Source: Bacteroidaceae bacterium (lineage in GTDB: Bacteria; Bacteroidota; Bacteroidia; Bacteroidales; Bacteroidaceae). Taken from it: a stretch of DNA of 45,056 bases. Of the stretch, positions 25,310 to 34,058 are shown one piece after another. The position numbers and the translations under genes were made by a program. The stretch is from positions 1 through 45,056 of the forward strand of contig JAFVTL010000120.1 in NCBI GenBank assembly GCA_017503235.1. The letters are read 5' to 3'. The notes beneath the pieces were generated by a model. It did no database searches. It had not been told where the DNA came from and saw nothing but the letters and a program-made list of their open reading frames with translations. Numbering within the stretch: position 1 is the first letter of the stretch; every line of letters starts with the position of its first letter.

Positions 25310-25984
25310 GCATCCTGTAGGGACAAGGAAGATAAAGGGAGATAAAGGCCAAATGTAGGGACAGGGCGTGCCCTGTCCTTTAATCGCATTGGTTGAGTTG
25401 GTGTTGAGGACAAGGTACGCCTTGTCCCTACAAGTCATAAACTTTGTCATCCAGAGCGTAGCGAAGGATCTCGGTAACATCCACTTTATGATAACGAGAT
25501 GCTTCGTCACTACATTCCTCTGTAAAGAACAAAGTCGATGTTTTAACGCCCTCCCCCCTTCGGGGTACTCCCTCTAGAAGAGGGAGAGCTTTAGTTACCT
25601 TTCCAAATGGTAGAATGGTCGGAAGAACCCCGTGCCTAGGTGTAGTTGCGTGAGTGAGGGTTTTGCCAGGAGTGAGTAAGGAACTTGCTGTTTGAGCCTT
25701 TGAAGAAGGCGAGTTTAAGTTCCGGTCACTAATGGCTTTACCCGAATAGCAACGGAGCCGTAGCACTTGATCTTTCTTTTGTTACCTTTTCTTTGTATCA
25801 AAGACAAAGAAAAGTAAAGACCTTAAGTGGATGTTAACTAGATGCTTCCTCCCTTCGGTCGTCTGGATGACAATAAATGTATAATGGTAAGGAGTGGGGT
25901 TGTGCCTAGGTGCAGTTGCGTCAGTGAGGTTTTTTTCTTTTGTTACCTTTTCTTTGTATCAAAGACAAAGAAAAGTAAAGACCA
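25310..25984. repeat. Repeat mosaic between the helicase and lptG
   Basis: Gene-free stretch containing: two 9-2-9 palindromes (25359-25378, 25408-25427), a gtcatccagagcgtagcg/gatgcttcgtcac repeat (25446-25523), an LPPSGYSL-type ctccctct hairpin (25542-25598), a full 140-nt unit (25632-25771), an A/T-rich cttttctttg hairpin (25776-25822), a partial gtcat repeat (25826-25873), a truncated 140-nt unit (25897-25929) and a second A/T-rich hairpin (25937-25983). I see no coding region. Confidence 0.75.
25937..25983 (-). terminator. A/T-rich hairpin at the 3' end of the lon-tgt-lptG operon
   Basis: ctttttcttt-type arms (ttttctttg / caaagaaaag) within cttttgttacctttt...aaagtaaag, ending 1 nt before the lptG stop codon. 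The same module abuts the lipid kinase stop at 32709-32750, so a terminator role is likely. Confidence 0.6.
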
Positions 25985-27157
25985 TCATTTCGGAGCCTTC
26001 CGATACAAATAAACCGCAATCACCGTATAAAGCAGATTCGGAATCCATACCGCTACAATGGGAGGCGTGTTCCCATTGACAGCAAAGGTGGCCGAAACCG
26101 TCTGGAAGAGAATGTACGAGAAACTCAACGCCAACCCGATGCCCAAATAAAGCCCCATACCACCTTTTACCTTACGTGACGACAGAGAAACCCCAATCGT
26201 CGTAAGGATGAACGCAGCAAACGACATGGCGATGCGCTGGTGATACTCAATTTCAAACTCCTTGATGTTGGCAAATCCACGCTGTTTTTGCTTGGAGATG
26301 TACTCACTCAGTTCCGGACTGGTCATGGTCTGCTGCTGACCTTTCATGATCAGGAAGTCCTGAGGTTCCATCTTGATGATGGTATCGAGGCGTTCCCCTT
26401 TGGTAATGGTCTCACGCATGCCGTTCAGCTCACGGATGATGTAGTTCTTCACCGTCCAATGATGGACGTTAGTAGTGTCGTAAGTGGCACTACGAGCCGT
26501 CAGTCGGGACACCAGTTTCTTATCGACAAACTTGTCCAACGAGAAGCGGTAAGCCGTCTTGTTATAGTTCTCATAACGTTCCATGTAGGCAATCACACCG
26601 CTGTCCACTTCCAGCTGCACATTACGGACATATTCCTGTTTCTTTTTCTTCTTGTACTGGTCCTCAAAGTTCAGACGGGTGATGTTGCCTTCAGGAATCA
26701 CATAAGCTCCCAAACCATAGGTGACCAAGGCAATGATGGCTGCCGAAATCATGTAGGGACGCATCATGCGCTTGAAGCTCATCCCCGTCGAGAACATGGC
26801 GATGATTTCCGAGTTTTCGGCCAGTTTGGAGGTGAAGAAGATAACGGCAATGAACACGAACAGCGGACTGAACAGGTTCGAGAAATAGGGGATGAAGTTC
26901 ATGTAATAATCGAACACAATGGCACTGACAGGAGCCTTGTTGGTGACGAACTTGTCGATGTTCTCGTTGATGTCAAACACCACCGCAATACTGATAATCA
27001 GTGCGATGGCAAAGAAATAGGTACCCAGGAACTTCTTGATGATGTACCAATCCAGTTTCATGACCCATTTGTCCGCACCTATCTTCTTACAGAATTCAGC
27101 TATCCGAGTCTTGACCAACGAGTATCTTTCCTTTATCTTCTTAAACCAGTTCTTCAT
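25985..27157 (-). CDS. LptF/LptG-family permease (YjgP/YjgQ)
   Basis: 390 residues, an inner-membrane part of the Lpt ABC exporter that extracts lipopolysaccharide from the inner membrane and passes it to the periplasmic bridge. It shows hydrophobic segments near 40-60, 85-130 and three in the last 100 residues, with the central periplasmic beta-jellyroll region (about 160-280) between. Motif ILKKFLGTYFFA-like start (YIIKKFLGTYFFA) and SYILFQTVSATFAVNGNTPPIVAVW fit LptG better than LptF. Last gene of the lon-tgt operon; 10 nt separates it from tgt. Confidence 0.88.
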   Translation of the reverse strand: MKNWFKKIKERYSLVKTRIAEFCKKIGADKWVMKLDWYIIKKFLGTYFFAIALIISIAVVFDINENIDKFVTNKAPVSAIVFDYYMNFIPYFSNLFSPLFVFIAVIFFTSKLAENSEIIAMFSTGMSFKRMMRPYMISAAIIALVTYGLGAYVIPEGNITRLNFEDQYKKKKKQEYVRNVQLEVDSGVIAYMERYENYNKTAYRFSLDKFVDKKLVSRLTARSATYDTTNVHHWTVKNYIIRELNGMRETITKGERLDTIIKMEPQDFLIMKGQQQTMTSPELSEYISKQKQRGFANIKEFEIEYHQRIAMSFAAFILTTIGVSLSSRKVKGGMGLYLGIGLALSFSYILFQTVSATFAVNGNTPPIVAVWIPNLLYTVIAVYLYRKAPK

Positions 27158-27167
27158 CTTTCCTCTG

Positions 27168-28298
27168 TTATAATCTTGTCGACAAGCGTTTTACCATCAT
27201 AGCCTTCCAGGTGGCAAAATCACCGCTTATAATGTGCTTACGAGCCTCTTTCACCAGCCACAGATAAAATGCGAGGTTGTGGATGGAGGCAATCTGCAAG
27301 GCCAACAGTTCCTGTGCATGGAAGAGATGGCGCAAGTAAGCTTTCGTATACAGGGTATCCACATACGACGCACCATCGGCTTCAATAGGCGAGAAATCCT
27401 TCTCCCATTTCTTGTTGCGCATGTTGATGATACCATCCTTTGTAAACAGCATGCCGTTACGTCCATTACGGGTGGGCATCACACAGTCAAACATATCCAC
27501 ACCGCGTTCGATGCCTTCCAGGATATTGACCGGAGTACCGACACCCATCAGATAGCGTGGCTTGTCCTTCGGAAGGATTTCATTCACCACTTCAATCATC
27601 TCATACATCTTGTCGGTCGGTTCGCCGACTGCCAGTCCGCCAATGGCATTCCCGTCCGCATTCTTCGAAGCGATGAACTCAGCCGAACGCTTGCGAAGCT
27701 CGGGATAGATACATCCCTGTACAATGGGGAAGAGGGACTGGTTGTATCCGTACTTCGGCTCGGTTTCATTGAAGCGCTTGAAACAGCGGTCCAGCCAGCG
27801 ATGAGTCAGCTCCATGGACTTCTTGGCATATTGGAAATCGGCCGTTCCGGGTGTACACTCGTCGAAGGCCATCATGATGTCGGCTCCAATGGTACGCTCA
27901 ATGTCCATCACCCCCTCGGGAGTGAACAGATGCTTCGAACCGTCAATGTGCGAACGGAATTCCACACCTTCTTCCTTCATCTTGCGGATGCCCGACAAGG
28001 AAAACACCTGAAAACCTCCACTGTCGGTCAGCATAGGGCGGTCGAATCCGTTGAACTTATGCAATCCGCCTGCCTGTTCGATGACATCCAGTCCCGGTCT
28101 CAAATACAAGTGGTAAGTGTTACCCAAAATGATTTGAGCCTTGATGTCCTCCTTCAGTTCGTGTACATGCACGCCTTTCACGGTGCCCAACGTACCTACC
28201 GGCATGAAGATGGGAGTTTCAATCTGTCCGTGGTCGGTCGTTATCAATCCGGCACGGGCATTGGTCTTGTCGTCTGTATATTGAAGTTCAAAAGTCAT
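27168..28298 (-). CDS. tgt: tRNA-guanine transglycosylase lacking the zinc cysteines
   Basis: Exchanges guanine-34 of GUN-anticodon tRNAs for a queuosine precursor. 376 residues, with active-site Asp92 (TDSGGFQVFS) and nucleophile Asp271 (FDCVMPTRNGRNG). In well-known bacterial Tgt the zinc site is ECDCYTC plus a downstream His; here the aligned, equally long segment reads DGASYVD, so the three Cys positions are Gly309, Ser311 and Asp314, while His340 (SIHNLAFY) remains. Zinc is thus probably absent or bound differently. It lies 1 nt after lon and 10 nt before lptG. Confidence 0.94.
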   Translation of the reverse strand: MTFELQYTDDKTNARAGLITTDHGQIETPIFMPVGTLGTVKGVHVHELKEDIKAQIILGNTYHLYLRPGLDVIEQAGGLHKFNGFDRPMLTDSGGFQVFSLSGIRKMKEEGVEFRSHIDGSKHLFTPEGVMDIERTIGADIMMAFDECTPGTADFQYAKKSMELTHRWLDRCFKRFNETEPKYGYNQSLFPIVQGCIYPELRKRSAEFIASKNADGNAIGGLAVGEPTDKMYEMIEVVNEILPKDKPRYLMGVGTPVNILEGIERGVDMFDCVMPTRNGRNGMLFTKDGIINMRNKKWEKDFSPIEADGASYVDTLYTKAYLRHLFHAQELLALQIASIHNLAFYLWLVKEARKHIISGDFATWKAMMVKRLSTRL

Positions 28299-28299
28299 A

Positions 28300-30777
28300 T
28301 TATTTCGTATTCGTTTCGCTACAGAAGTCGATGGCTCCTTTCACCTTCTCATCGGTCAGTGCCAAGGCCAGTACCTCCTTGATGTCATTCACATAGTGGA
28401 AATTGAGTCCTGTCAGATACATCGGCTGGATGTCTTCAATGTTCTTCCGGTTTTCTTCGCAGAGGATGATGTCCTTGATACCGGCACGCTTGGCTGCCAA
28501 TATCTTTTCCTTGATACCGCCTACCGGCAATACCTTTCCTCGCAAGGTGATTTCACCGGTCATGGCCAGATTGGGCTTCACCTTACGCTGGGTGAGGGCA
28601 GAAGCCAACGAAGTGACCATGGTGATACCGGCCGACGGACCATCCTTGGGGATAGCGCCTTCGGGCACATGGACATGGATGTTCCAGTTCTCAAAGATAC
28701 CTTCCGGCAAATCCAGCAGCAAGGTGTGTGCCTTCAGGTATTCCAAGGCCAGCATAGCCGATTCCTTCATCACATCCCCCAAGTTACCGGTCAGGGTCAG
28801 TTTGCCCCCTTTGCCCTTACTCAAGCTGGTTTCGACGAAGAGGATTTCACCGCCCACGGCTGTCCATGCCAGTCCTGTCACCACTCCGGCATAGTCATTG
28901 CCCTGATACTTGTCACGCGAGTATTCAGGTACACCCAAGTAGTGGCTGACATCTGCCGGCTTGATGGTAAAGACAGTTTGTTCACTGCCACGGGCAATGT
29001 CCAGGGCTATCTTACGCATCACCTTGTTGATTTTCTTTTCCAATTCACGCACACCGCTTTCACGGGTATGGTTTTCGATGATGTATTCCAAGGCTGCCTT
29101 GGATATCTTGACGTTTTCCTTCTTCAAACCGTTGTTCTTCAGTTCCTTGGGGACAAGATGACGACGGGCAATCTCTATCTTTTCTTCCGTAATGTATCCG
29201 CTTACCTCAATCAGCTCCATACGGTCGAGCAACGCAGGAGGGATGGTGCCCAGGTTGTTGGCGGTCGCAATGAACATCACCTTCGACAAGTCATAATCTA
29301 CATCCAGATAATTGTCATGGAACGTGTTGTTCTGTTCCGGGTCCAGCACTTCGAGCATCGCTGAAGAAGGGTCTCCACGATGGTCGCTGCCCAATTTGTC
29401 TATCTCGTCGAGTATGATGACCGGATTGGAGGAACCCGCCTTGCTCAGGCTCTTGATGATACGGCCGGGCATAGCACCGATGTAGGTCTTGCGATGACCG
29501 CGAATTTCGGCTTCATCGTGTACACCACCCAACGACATACGCACATATTTACGCTTCAAGGCAGCAGCGATGGAGCGTCCCAACGAAGTCTTGCCGACTC
29601 CCGGAGGACCATACAGACAGATGATGGGCGACTTCATGTCGTCCTTCAACTTCAATACGGCCAAGTGTTCCAGAATACGTTCCTTGACCTTTTCCAGTCC
29701 ATAATGGTCTTTATCAAGCACCTTTTCGGCGTTTTGAATGTCCAGATTGTCAGCGGTGTAGACACCCCATGGCAATCCAAGGAGAGTCTGCAAGTAGCTC
29801 AACTGTACATTGTAATCAGGCGATTGCGGATTGATGCGTTCCAGTTTGTCCACTTCCTTTTCAAACAGTTCAGCCACTTCGTCCGGCCACTTCTTCTGAT
29901 AACCCTTGTTACGCAGTTCGGCTATTTCGTCGTCCTGTCCGTTACCCAACTCATCCTGAATATTCTTCATCTGCTGATGCAGAAAGTATTCACGCTGTTG
30001 GCGGTCAATGTCTTCACGCGTACGCTGTTGGATGTTCTGTTTCAGTTCAGCCAGTTTCAGTTCCTGACTCAACAGCTTGATCAACAGATACATCCGTTCG
30101 CTGAGATTGTTGCATCTCAGCAGTTTGATCTTCTGGTCAATCGGGAAGGGGAAATTGGTACAGATGAAGTTGACCATCAGGTCACCATCCTGCCCACTCT
30201 TCAGGTACAGAAGCATATCCTGTCCCATCTTGTCCGACAATTCCACCAGCTTCTTGGCCAGTTCCCGACAAGTATCCAACAATACCTTGTATTCATCCGT
30301 CTTCTCGTCAACCGGCATCTCTTCCCATTTTTCGACGATTCCTTTCAAATAAGGACGCTTACGGGTGATGCTGATGAGATTGACACGATCCATGTATGCC
30401 TGTAGGATGACGGTAGGAGGGGTGTTCGGCATCTCAAAGATACGCAACACCTGAGCCAATGTACACGTACTGTACAGGTCGCTGATGTCCGGATTCTCCA
30501 TATCGGGTACCATCTGGGTGGCTATCACAATCGGTCGACCTTTCTCGTAGGCTTCCTTCACCAGCTTCAAGCTGCTGTCGCGGGATACCAGGATAGGCAC
30601 TACCACTTGAGGGAACAAGACCATATTCCGCAAGGGGAGTACGGGCAATTCTTCCTCAAAGTTCACGGGTTTCACCTTTCCGATAGGGTCGGCCTGAATC
30701 TCAGCCAATACAGAAAAGCCTCCGGTTTCCGATTCAGAGGAGTTGTATATGTCTTCAAATTTCTTCTTTTTGCTCAT
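28300..30777 (-). CDS. lon: ATP-dependent Lon protease
   Basis: Cytoplasmic AAA+ serine protease that degrades misfolded and regulatory proteins. From the ATG at 30777 it has 825 residues: an N-terminal LAN domain ([19 protein letters not shown]), AAA+ module with Walker A GPPGVGKT and Walker B VIILDEID, and the protease domain with nucleophile Ser715 (PKDGPSAG) and the Lys in GGIKEK. The frame is open another 97 codons to 31068, but that part is not Lon-like and crosses the promoter and the start of the divergent methyltransferase, so [12 protein letters not shown] is the start. First gene of the lon-tgt-lptG operon. Confidence 0.96.
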   Translation of the reverse strand: MSKKKKFEDIYNSSESETGGFSVLAEIQADPIGKVKPVNFEEELPVLPLRNMVLFPQVVVPILVSRDSSLKLVKEAYEKGRPIVIATQMVPDMENPDISDLYSTCTLAQVLRIFEMPNTPPTVILQAYMDRVNLISITRKRPYLKGIVEKWEEMPVDEKTDEYKVLLDTCRELAKKLVELSDKMGQDMLLYLKSGQDGDLMVNFICTNFPFPIDQKIKLLRCNNLSERMYLLIKLLSQELKLAELKQNIQQRTREDIDRQQREYFLHQQMKNIQDELGNGQDDEIAELRNKGYQKKWPDEVAELFEKEVDKLERINPQSPDYNVQLSYLQTLLGLPWGVYTADNLDIQNAEKVLDKDHYGLEKVKERILEHLAVLKLKDDMKSPIICLYGPPGVGKTSLGRSIAAALKRKYVRMSLGGVHDEAEIRGHRKTYIGAMPGRIIKSLSKAGSSNPVIILDEIDKLGSDHRGDPSSAMLEVLDPEQNNTFHDNYLDVDYDLSKVMFIATANNLGTIPPALLDRMELIEVSGYITEEKIEIARRHLVPKELKNNGLKKENVKISKAALEYIIENHTRESGVRELEKKINKVMRKIALDIARGSEQTVFTIKPADVSHYLGVPEYSRDKYQGNDYAGVVTGLAWTAVGGEILFVETSLSKGKGGKLTLTGNLGDVMKESAMLALEYLKAHTLLLDLPEGIFENWNIHVHVPEGAIPKDGPSAGITMVTSLASALTQRKVKPNLAMTGEITLRGKVLPVGGIKEKILAAKRAGIKDIILCEENRKNIEDIQPMYLTGLNFHYVNDIKEVLALALTDEKVKGAIDFCSETNTK

Positions 30778-30825
30778 AGTTTCTGCATTAGTCCATAGAT
30801 TGGACAAGTTATAACAAATAGGGTA

Positions 30826-30833
30826 CAAAGGTA
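30826..30833 (-). promoter_or_regulatory. -7 box for the lon operon
   Basis: TACCTTTG on the minus strand, exact TAnnTTTG, 48 nt before the chosen start. No CIRCE-like heat-shock operator is seen. Confidence 0.55.
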
Positions 30834-30928
30834 ATGATTCCTTGTCGAATAAGGAAAAATACTTTCCACCAAAAACAAACGAAACGTCAAATATTCCTAA
30901 TATTTCCCGAGTTTTAAGGATAAAAGTG

Positions 30929-30936
30929 TATTTTTG
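30929..30936 (+). promoter_or_regulatory. -7 box for the TrmN6-like gene
   Basis: tatttttg, fits TAnnTTTG, 21 nt before the start. Confidence 0.5.
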
Positions 30937-30957
30937 GAAACTTAAAACCGAAACGAC

Positions 30958-31662
30958 ATGCCGAATCCGTTCTTTTCTTTCAAGAAATTCACCATACACC
31001 ACGACCGCTGCGCCATGAAGGTAGGAACCGACGGGGTACTGCTGGGAGCGTGGACAGACGTTGCCCACTCAAAGCATTTGCTCGACATCGGCAGTGGTAC
31101 CGGACTCGTTGCCCTGATGTTGGCACAACGCTGCTCGGGAGAGATAACGGGCATCGAAATTGACAAGGAAGCGGTGGAGCAATCGCGCGAGAATGTAGCC
31201 GCTTCTCCTTGGAAAGAACGGATTGAAATCCTTTGGCAGGATGTGCGTCAATACACGCCCAATGACCTGTATGACACCATTGTATCCAATCCTCCTTACT
31301 TTGTGGATTCATTGAAATGTCCTGATGGACAACGGAATACAGCTCGTCATTCGGATACGCTCAATGCGGAGCAACTCATCGAAAAAGCAGCATCCCTTCT
31401 TCACCCGTCCGGCCGCTTTTCTGTAATTATTCCCTCCGACCTTTGCGAACGTTTCATCCAAACGGCCGCCTCCTACGGACTCCACCCTTCTCGCCACACG
31501 CAGGTCATCACGCGTCCATCCTTGCCGCCCAAGCGTTCTTTACTGGAGTTCCGAAAGAAAATCACCGCTTGCGCCACCGACGAACTGCTCATCGAACTGG
31601 ACCGACACGTCTATAGCGAAGCATACATTGCGCTCACCAAAGACTTTTATTTGAAAATGTAA
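30958..31662 (+). CDS. trmN6: tRNA1(Val) adenine-37 N6-methyltransferase-like protein (YfiC/TrmN6)
   Basis: 234 residues. SAM-binding motif I is DIGSGTG (43-49) and the N6-adenine motif NPPY is at 111-114 (VSNPPYFV). The N-terminus FSFKKFTIHHDRCAMKVGTDGVLLGAW is typical for the YfiC/TrmN6 branch, which methylates A37 of tRNA-Val in E. coli; the tRNA target here is inferred. Divergent from lon. The DUF559 gene follows after 29 nt. Confidence 0.92.
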   Translation: MPNPFFSFKKFTIHHDRCAMKVGTDGVLLGAWTDVAHSKHLLDIGSGTGLVALMLAQRCSGEITGIEIDKEAVEQSRENVAASPWKERIEILWQDVRQYTPNDLYDTIVSNPPYFVDSLKCPDGQRNTARHSDTLNAEQLIEKAASLLHPSGRFSVIIPSDLCERFIQTAASYGLHPSRHTQVITRPSLPPKRSLLEFRKKITACATDELLIELDRHVYSEAYIALTKDFYLKM

Positions 31663-31691
31663 AGATCAACCTAAATTGAAGCATAACAGAT

Positions 31692-32111
31692 ATGAAAAAA
31701 CGTGTGGATTATCAGCTTAACAATCGCCGTGAGCAATTGGAACAACGAAGACATTTACGTTCCAACGGAACACCTGCTGAAGCCGCCATGTGGAAACTAT
31801 TAAAAAACAAGAAAATAATGGGGTTGCAATGGAGACGACAATTTAGCGTGGGCTCCTATATACTTGATTTTTATTGTCCTTCTCTACATTTATGTATCGA
31901 ACTTGATGGTGAGCCCCACTATACACCCGAAGGTGCCGAACAGGACAAGACACGAACAGAATGGTTATTGAATGAGTATGGAATCCATATTCTTCGGCTT
32001 GAGAATCACTTAGTGTTCGATTATCCACAGAGTGTCATTGCTGAAATAGAATTAACTATCAACGAGTTGCAGCATTTAAACTCCCTCCCTCCTTCGGAGT
32101 ACTCCCTCTAA
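31692..32111 (+). CDS. DUF559 endonuclease-like protein
   Basis: 139 residues of the DUF559 family, a Vsr-like PD-(D/E)xK nuclease fold. Visible conserved points are PAE (28-30), LQWRRQ (45-50), Asp59 in YILDFYCP, and Glu70-x-Asp72-Gly in CIELDG. Substrate and role are unknown; the family is widespread and often sits beside other genes without clear operon logic. The last nine residues, SLPPSEYSL, are encoded by a repeat that also occurs at 25542-25598, where the same tail (ALPPSGYSL) and stop would be read. The element seems to have supplied the gene's 3' end. It follows the TrmN6-like gene by 29 nt. Confidence 0.85.
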   Translation: MKKRVDYQLNNRREQLEQRRHLRSNGTPAEAAMWKLLKNKKIMGLQWRRQFSVGSYILDFYCPSLHLCIELDGEPHYTPEGAEQDKTRTEWLLNEYGIHILRLENHLVFDYPQSVIAEIELTINELQHLNSLPPSEYSL

Positions 32112-32287
32112 AACAGAGGGAGAGCTTTTAGTTAGCAAGAGTAATTTAGACTCCTCCTCTGTTTTAGCGAACGAAGCCTTTAGAGAATGGACTAAATGTC
32201 CATTCGTGCTGAGAGAGGGGAGCATAGTGCTCTATGCGACGGAGTATGAGGGGGACCACGAAGTGGTGGAGGCGTTTAAACATTAGC
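32076..32287. repeat. Composite hairpin element after the DUF559 gene
   Basis: Starts gcatttaaactcc inside the DUF559 gene and ends ggcgtttaaacat, in inverted sense. Inside are the ctaaaacagagg / cctctgttttag pair (32108-32119, 32155-32166; a likely terminator), aatggac / gtccatt, gcatag / ctatgc and ccac / gtgg hairpins. It looks like a small non-autonomous element of about 210 bp. Confidence 0.6.
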
Positions 32288-32348
32288 TACTGATTCTATA
32301 ATTTACTCCATCGAATAGTCATGCCAAACAGAGATTATCTTCAAATTG

Positions 32349-32753
32349 TGTAAAATAGCAACGGAACCGTAGAACTTGATCTTTAACTCCCTTTGGTCGT
32401 TCAAAACCTCTTTTAGATTTTCAACACTAAGGTATAGTCTTTTGTTACCTTTTCTTTGCATCAAGGCAAAGAAAAGTAAATACCTTAAGTGGGTGTTACC
32501 GAGATCCTTCGCTTCGCTCTGGATGACAAAGGGGAGGGGATATTACTAAATGGTGGAAAAGTTTGTGCCTAGGTGTAGTTGCGTGAGTGAGGGTTTTGCC
32601 AGGAGTGAGTAAGGAACTTGCTGTTTGAGCCTTTGGAGAAGGCGAGTTTAAGTTCCGGTCACTAATGGCTTTACCCGAATAGCAACGGAACCGTAGCACT
32701 TGATTTTTCTTTTGTTACCTTTTCTTTGCATCAAGGCAAAGAAAAGTAAATAT
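32349..32753. repeat. Repeat mosaic between the DUF559 and lipid kinase genes
   Basis: Holds a partial 140-nt unit with its flank (32349-32438), an A/T-rich cttttgttacctttt hairpin (32439-32480), a gttaccgagatccttcg repeat (32483-32528), a full 140-nt unit (32565-32704) and a second A/T-rich hairpin (32709-32750). No coding region is seen. Confidence 0.75.
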
Positions 32754-33806
32754 TCAATCTTTATTCGAAAGCTTGCGGAGCAAAGTGCGGTTCAACTCAA
32801 ACAAATGACTCTGACGTTTGGCGATGAATTCTTCGCCTTTGGGCTTCAACCCACTGAAATACTCAGAAATCTGTTGCAACAGATTCAGCGATTCCCCCTT
32901 CACCTTTTCATCCGACGCCACCACATACAATCCCTGCGGAATAATTTCCACCTCCAGATTCTCATCCGCCATCACCGGGTCACCATCATAATGCAACACA
33001 CCCGGTTTCGCACGATGAATCTTGATTTTCCGTGCACGGAACGTCTTGATACGGCTGTTCTGGTCGAGAGTCTTGTTGAACAGCTGGAAGGAGAGGGAAG
33101 GCACATCGAGCACCGTAAAAGGTTCCATAATCGTTACATCCATCAAACCATCCGTCAGCGAAGCCTGAGGAGTGATATAGGCATTGTTCCCATACTGTGA
33201 AGCATTCCCACAAGCTATCAGGAAGGCATTATATCGCTGGGTGCCTTCTTCATTTTCTATCTCGTAAGTCTCAGGTTTATACGTCAGACTTTCATGAAGT
33301 GTATTTTCCAAATATGTCAACAAACCACGCTTGCCCGAATCAGCAAACTTCAAGCTGACAAAAGCATCAAATCCCACCCCACAAGTACAGAAAAAAGGTA
33401 ATCCGTTGATTTTTCCATAATCAATACAAAGCCTCTTACCGCTATTGAGCAGTTCTACAGCCGCCTTGGGTTCCATTGGAATACGCAAATGCCTTGCCAA
33501 GCCGTTGCCCGAACCGCAAGGAATGATACCCAAGGCTGTTTTTGAATGAACCAACGCCTTGGCTATTTCATTGATGGTACCGTCGCCACCGATAGCCACC
33601 ACCATGTCCACCCCTTCATCGACCGCCTGTTTGGCTATCTCCGTAGCATGTCCGGCATACTTCGTCCTTACCAACTGATAGTCACAACGCTCCCTGTCCA
33701 TCAATTGATGGATATACCTCAAAATGGCCCGTTTGCCTTGAGTGCCCGAAATGGGATTCATGACAAATACAATTCGTTTTTTGGATACAGCATTCGTTTC
33801 AGTCAT
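32754..33806 (-). CDS. diacylglycerol/sphingosine kinase-family lipid kinase
   Basis: 350 residues of the DgkB/YegS/BmrU family (DAGK catalytic domain). The ATP-binding motif GGDGTINE is at 73-80, PCGSGNGLARHL at 96-107, and the NPISG loop at 17-21. The family phosphorylates lipid hydroxyls; the same catalytic domain is used by diacylglycerol kinases and by sphingosine kinases. It is divergent from the serine palmitoyltransferase gene with 252 bp between, so a role in sphingolipid metabolism is a reasonable inference, not shown. The 3' end abuts an A/T-rich hairpin. Confidence 0.9.
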   Translation of the reverse strand: MTETNAVSKKRIVFVMNPISGTQGKRAILRYIHQLMDRERCDYQLVRTKYAGHATEIAKQAVDEGVDMVVAIGGDGTINEIAKALVHSKTALGIIPCGSGNGLARHLRIPMEPKAAVELLNSGKRLCIDYGKINGLPFFCTCGVGFDAFVSLKFADSGKRGLLTYLENTLHESLTYKPETYEIENEEGTQRYNAFLIACGNASQYGNNAYITPQASLTDGLMDVTIMEPFTVLDVPSLSFQLFNKTLDQNSRIKTFRARKIKIHRAKPGVLHYDGDPVMADENLEVEIIPQGLYVVASDEKVKGESLNLLQQISEYFSGLKPKGEEFIAKRQSHLFELNRTLLRKLSNKD

Positions 33807-33843
33807 ACCGACAATAGGGTAGAGTGGTTGATTGTGAAAAGTG

Positions 33844-33851
33844 CAAATTTA
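33844..33851 (-). promoter_or_regulatory. -7 box for the lipid kinase
   Basis: TAAATTTG on the minus strand fits TAnnTTTG, 37 nt before the start. A caaa that would be the -33 TTTG lies 23 nt upstream. Confidence 0.5.
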
Positions 33852-33944
33852 ATACATTTTAGTCAGAACGCCTACAAAACGAAAAAGTTTTGATAAAACA
33901 AATATTTTTTCGTCAAAAAAGGTATACGAATAGAGAGTTTTTAC

Positions 33945-33952
33945 TATCTTTG
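33945..33952 (+). promoter_or_regulatory. -7 box for serine palmitoyltransferase
   Basis: tatctttg, exact TAnnTTTG, 106 nt before the start codon, giving a long leader. Confidence 0.55.
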
Positions 33953-34022
33953 CAGCCTGTTTATTGGTGAACCATGCCCTATAAGCAGAATGTATAGCTG
34001 ACTAAAGATACATTAATATAAT

Positions 34023-34045
34023 ATGTAGCAATGCGAAAGCTACAT
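34023..34045 (+). promoter_or_regulatory. Hairpin in the serine palmitoyltransferase leader
   Basis: atgtagc / gctacat with a 9-nt loop, ending 13 nt before the start codon where it could affect ribosome access. It may be a chance structure. Confidence 0.4.
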
Positions 34046-34058
34046 TAAAAAATAGCAT

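Noticed and set aside
25267..25984. Possible insertion sequence remnant
   Set aside because: No transposase-like frame, and the modules occur in different orders elsewhere, so it is a repeat mosaic rather than one decayed IS.
26240..27202. 320-codon plus-strand frame
   Set aside because: Antisense to the LptG-like gene; no recognisable domain.
27234..28382. 382-codon plus-strand frame
   Set aside because: Antisense to tgt, which is supported by active-site motifs.
29380..30405. 341-codon plus-strand frame
   Set aside because: Antisense to lon; Phe/Gln/Val-rich shadow.
30778..31068. 97-codon N-terminal extension of lon
   Set aside because: Not Lon-like, crosses the lon -7 box and overlaps the divergent methyltransferase start.
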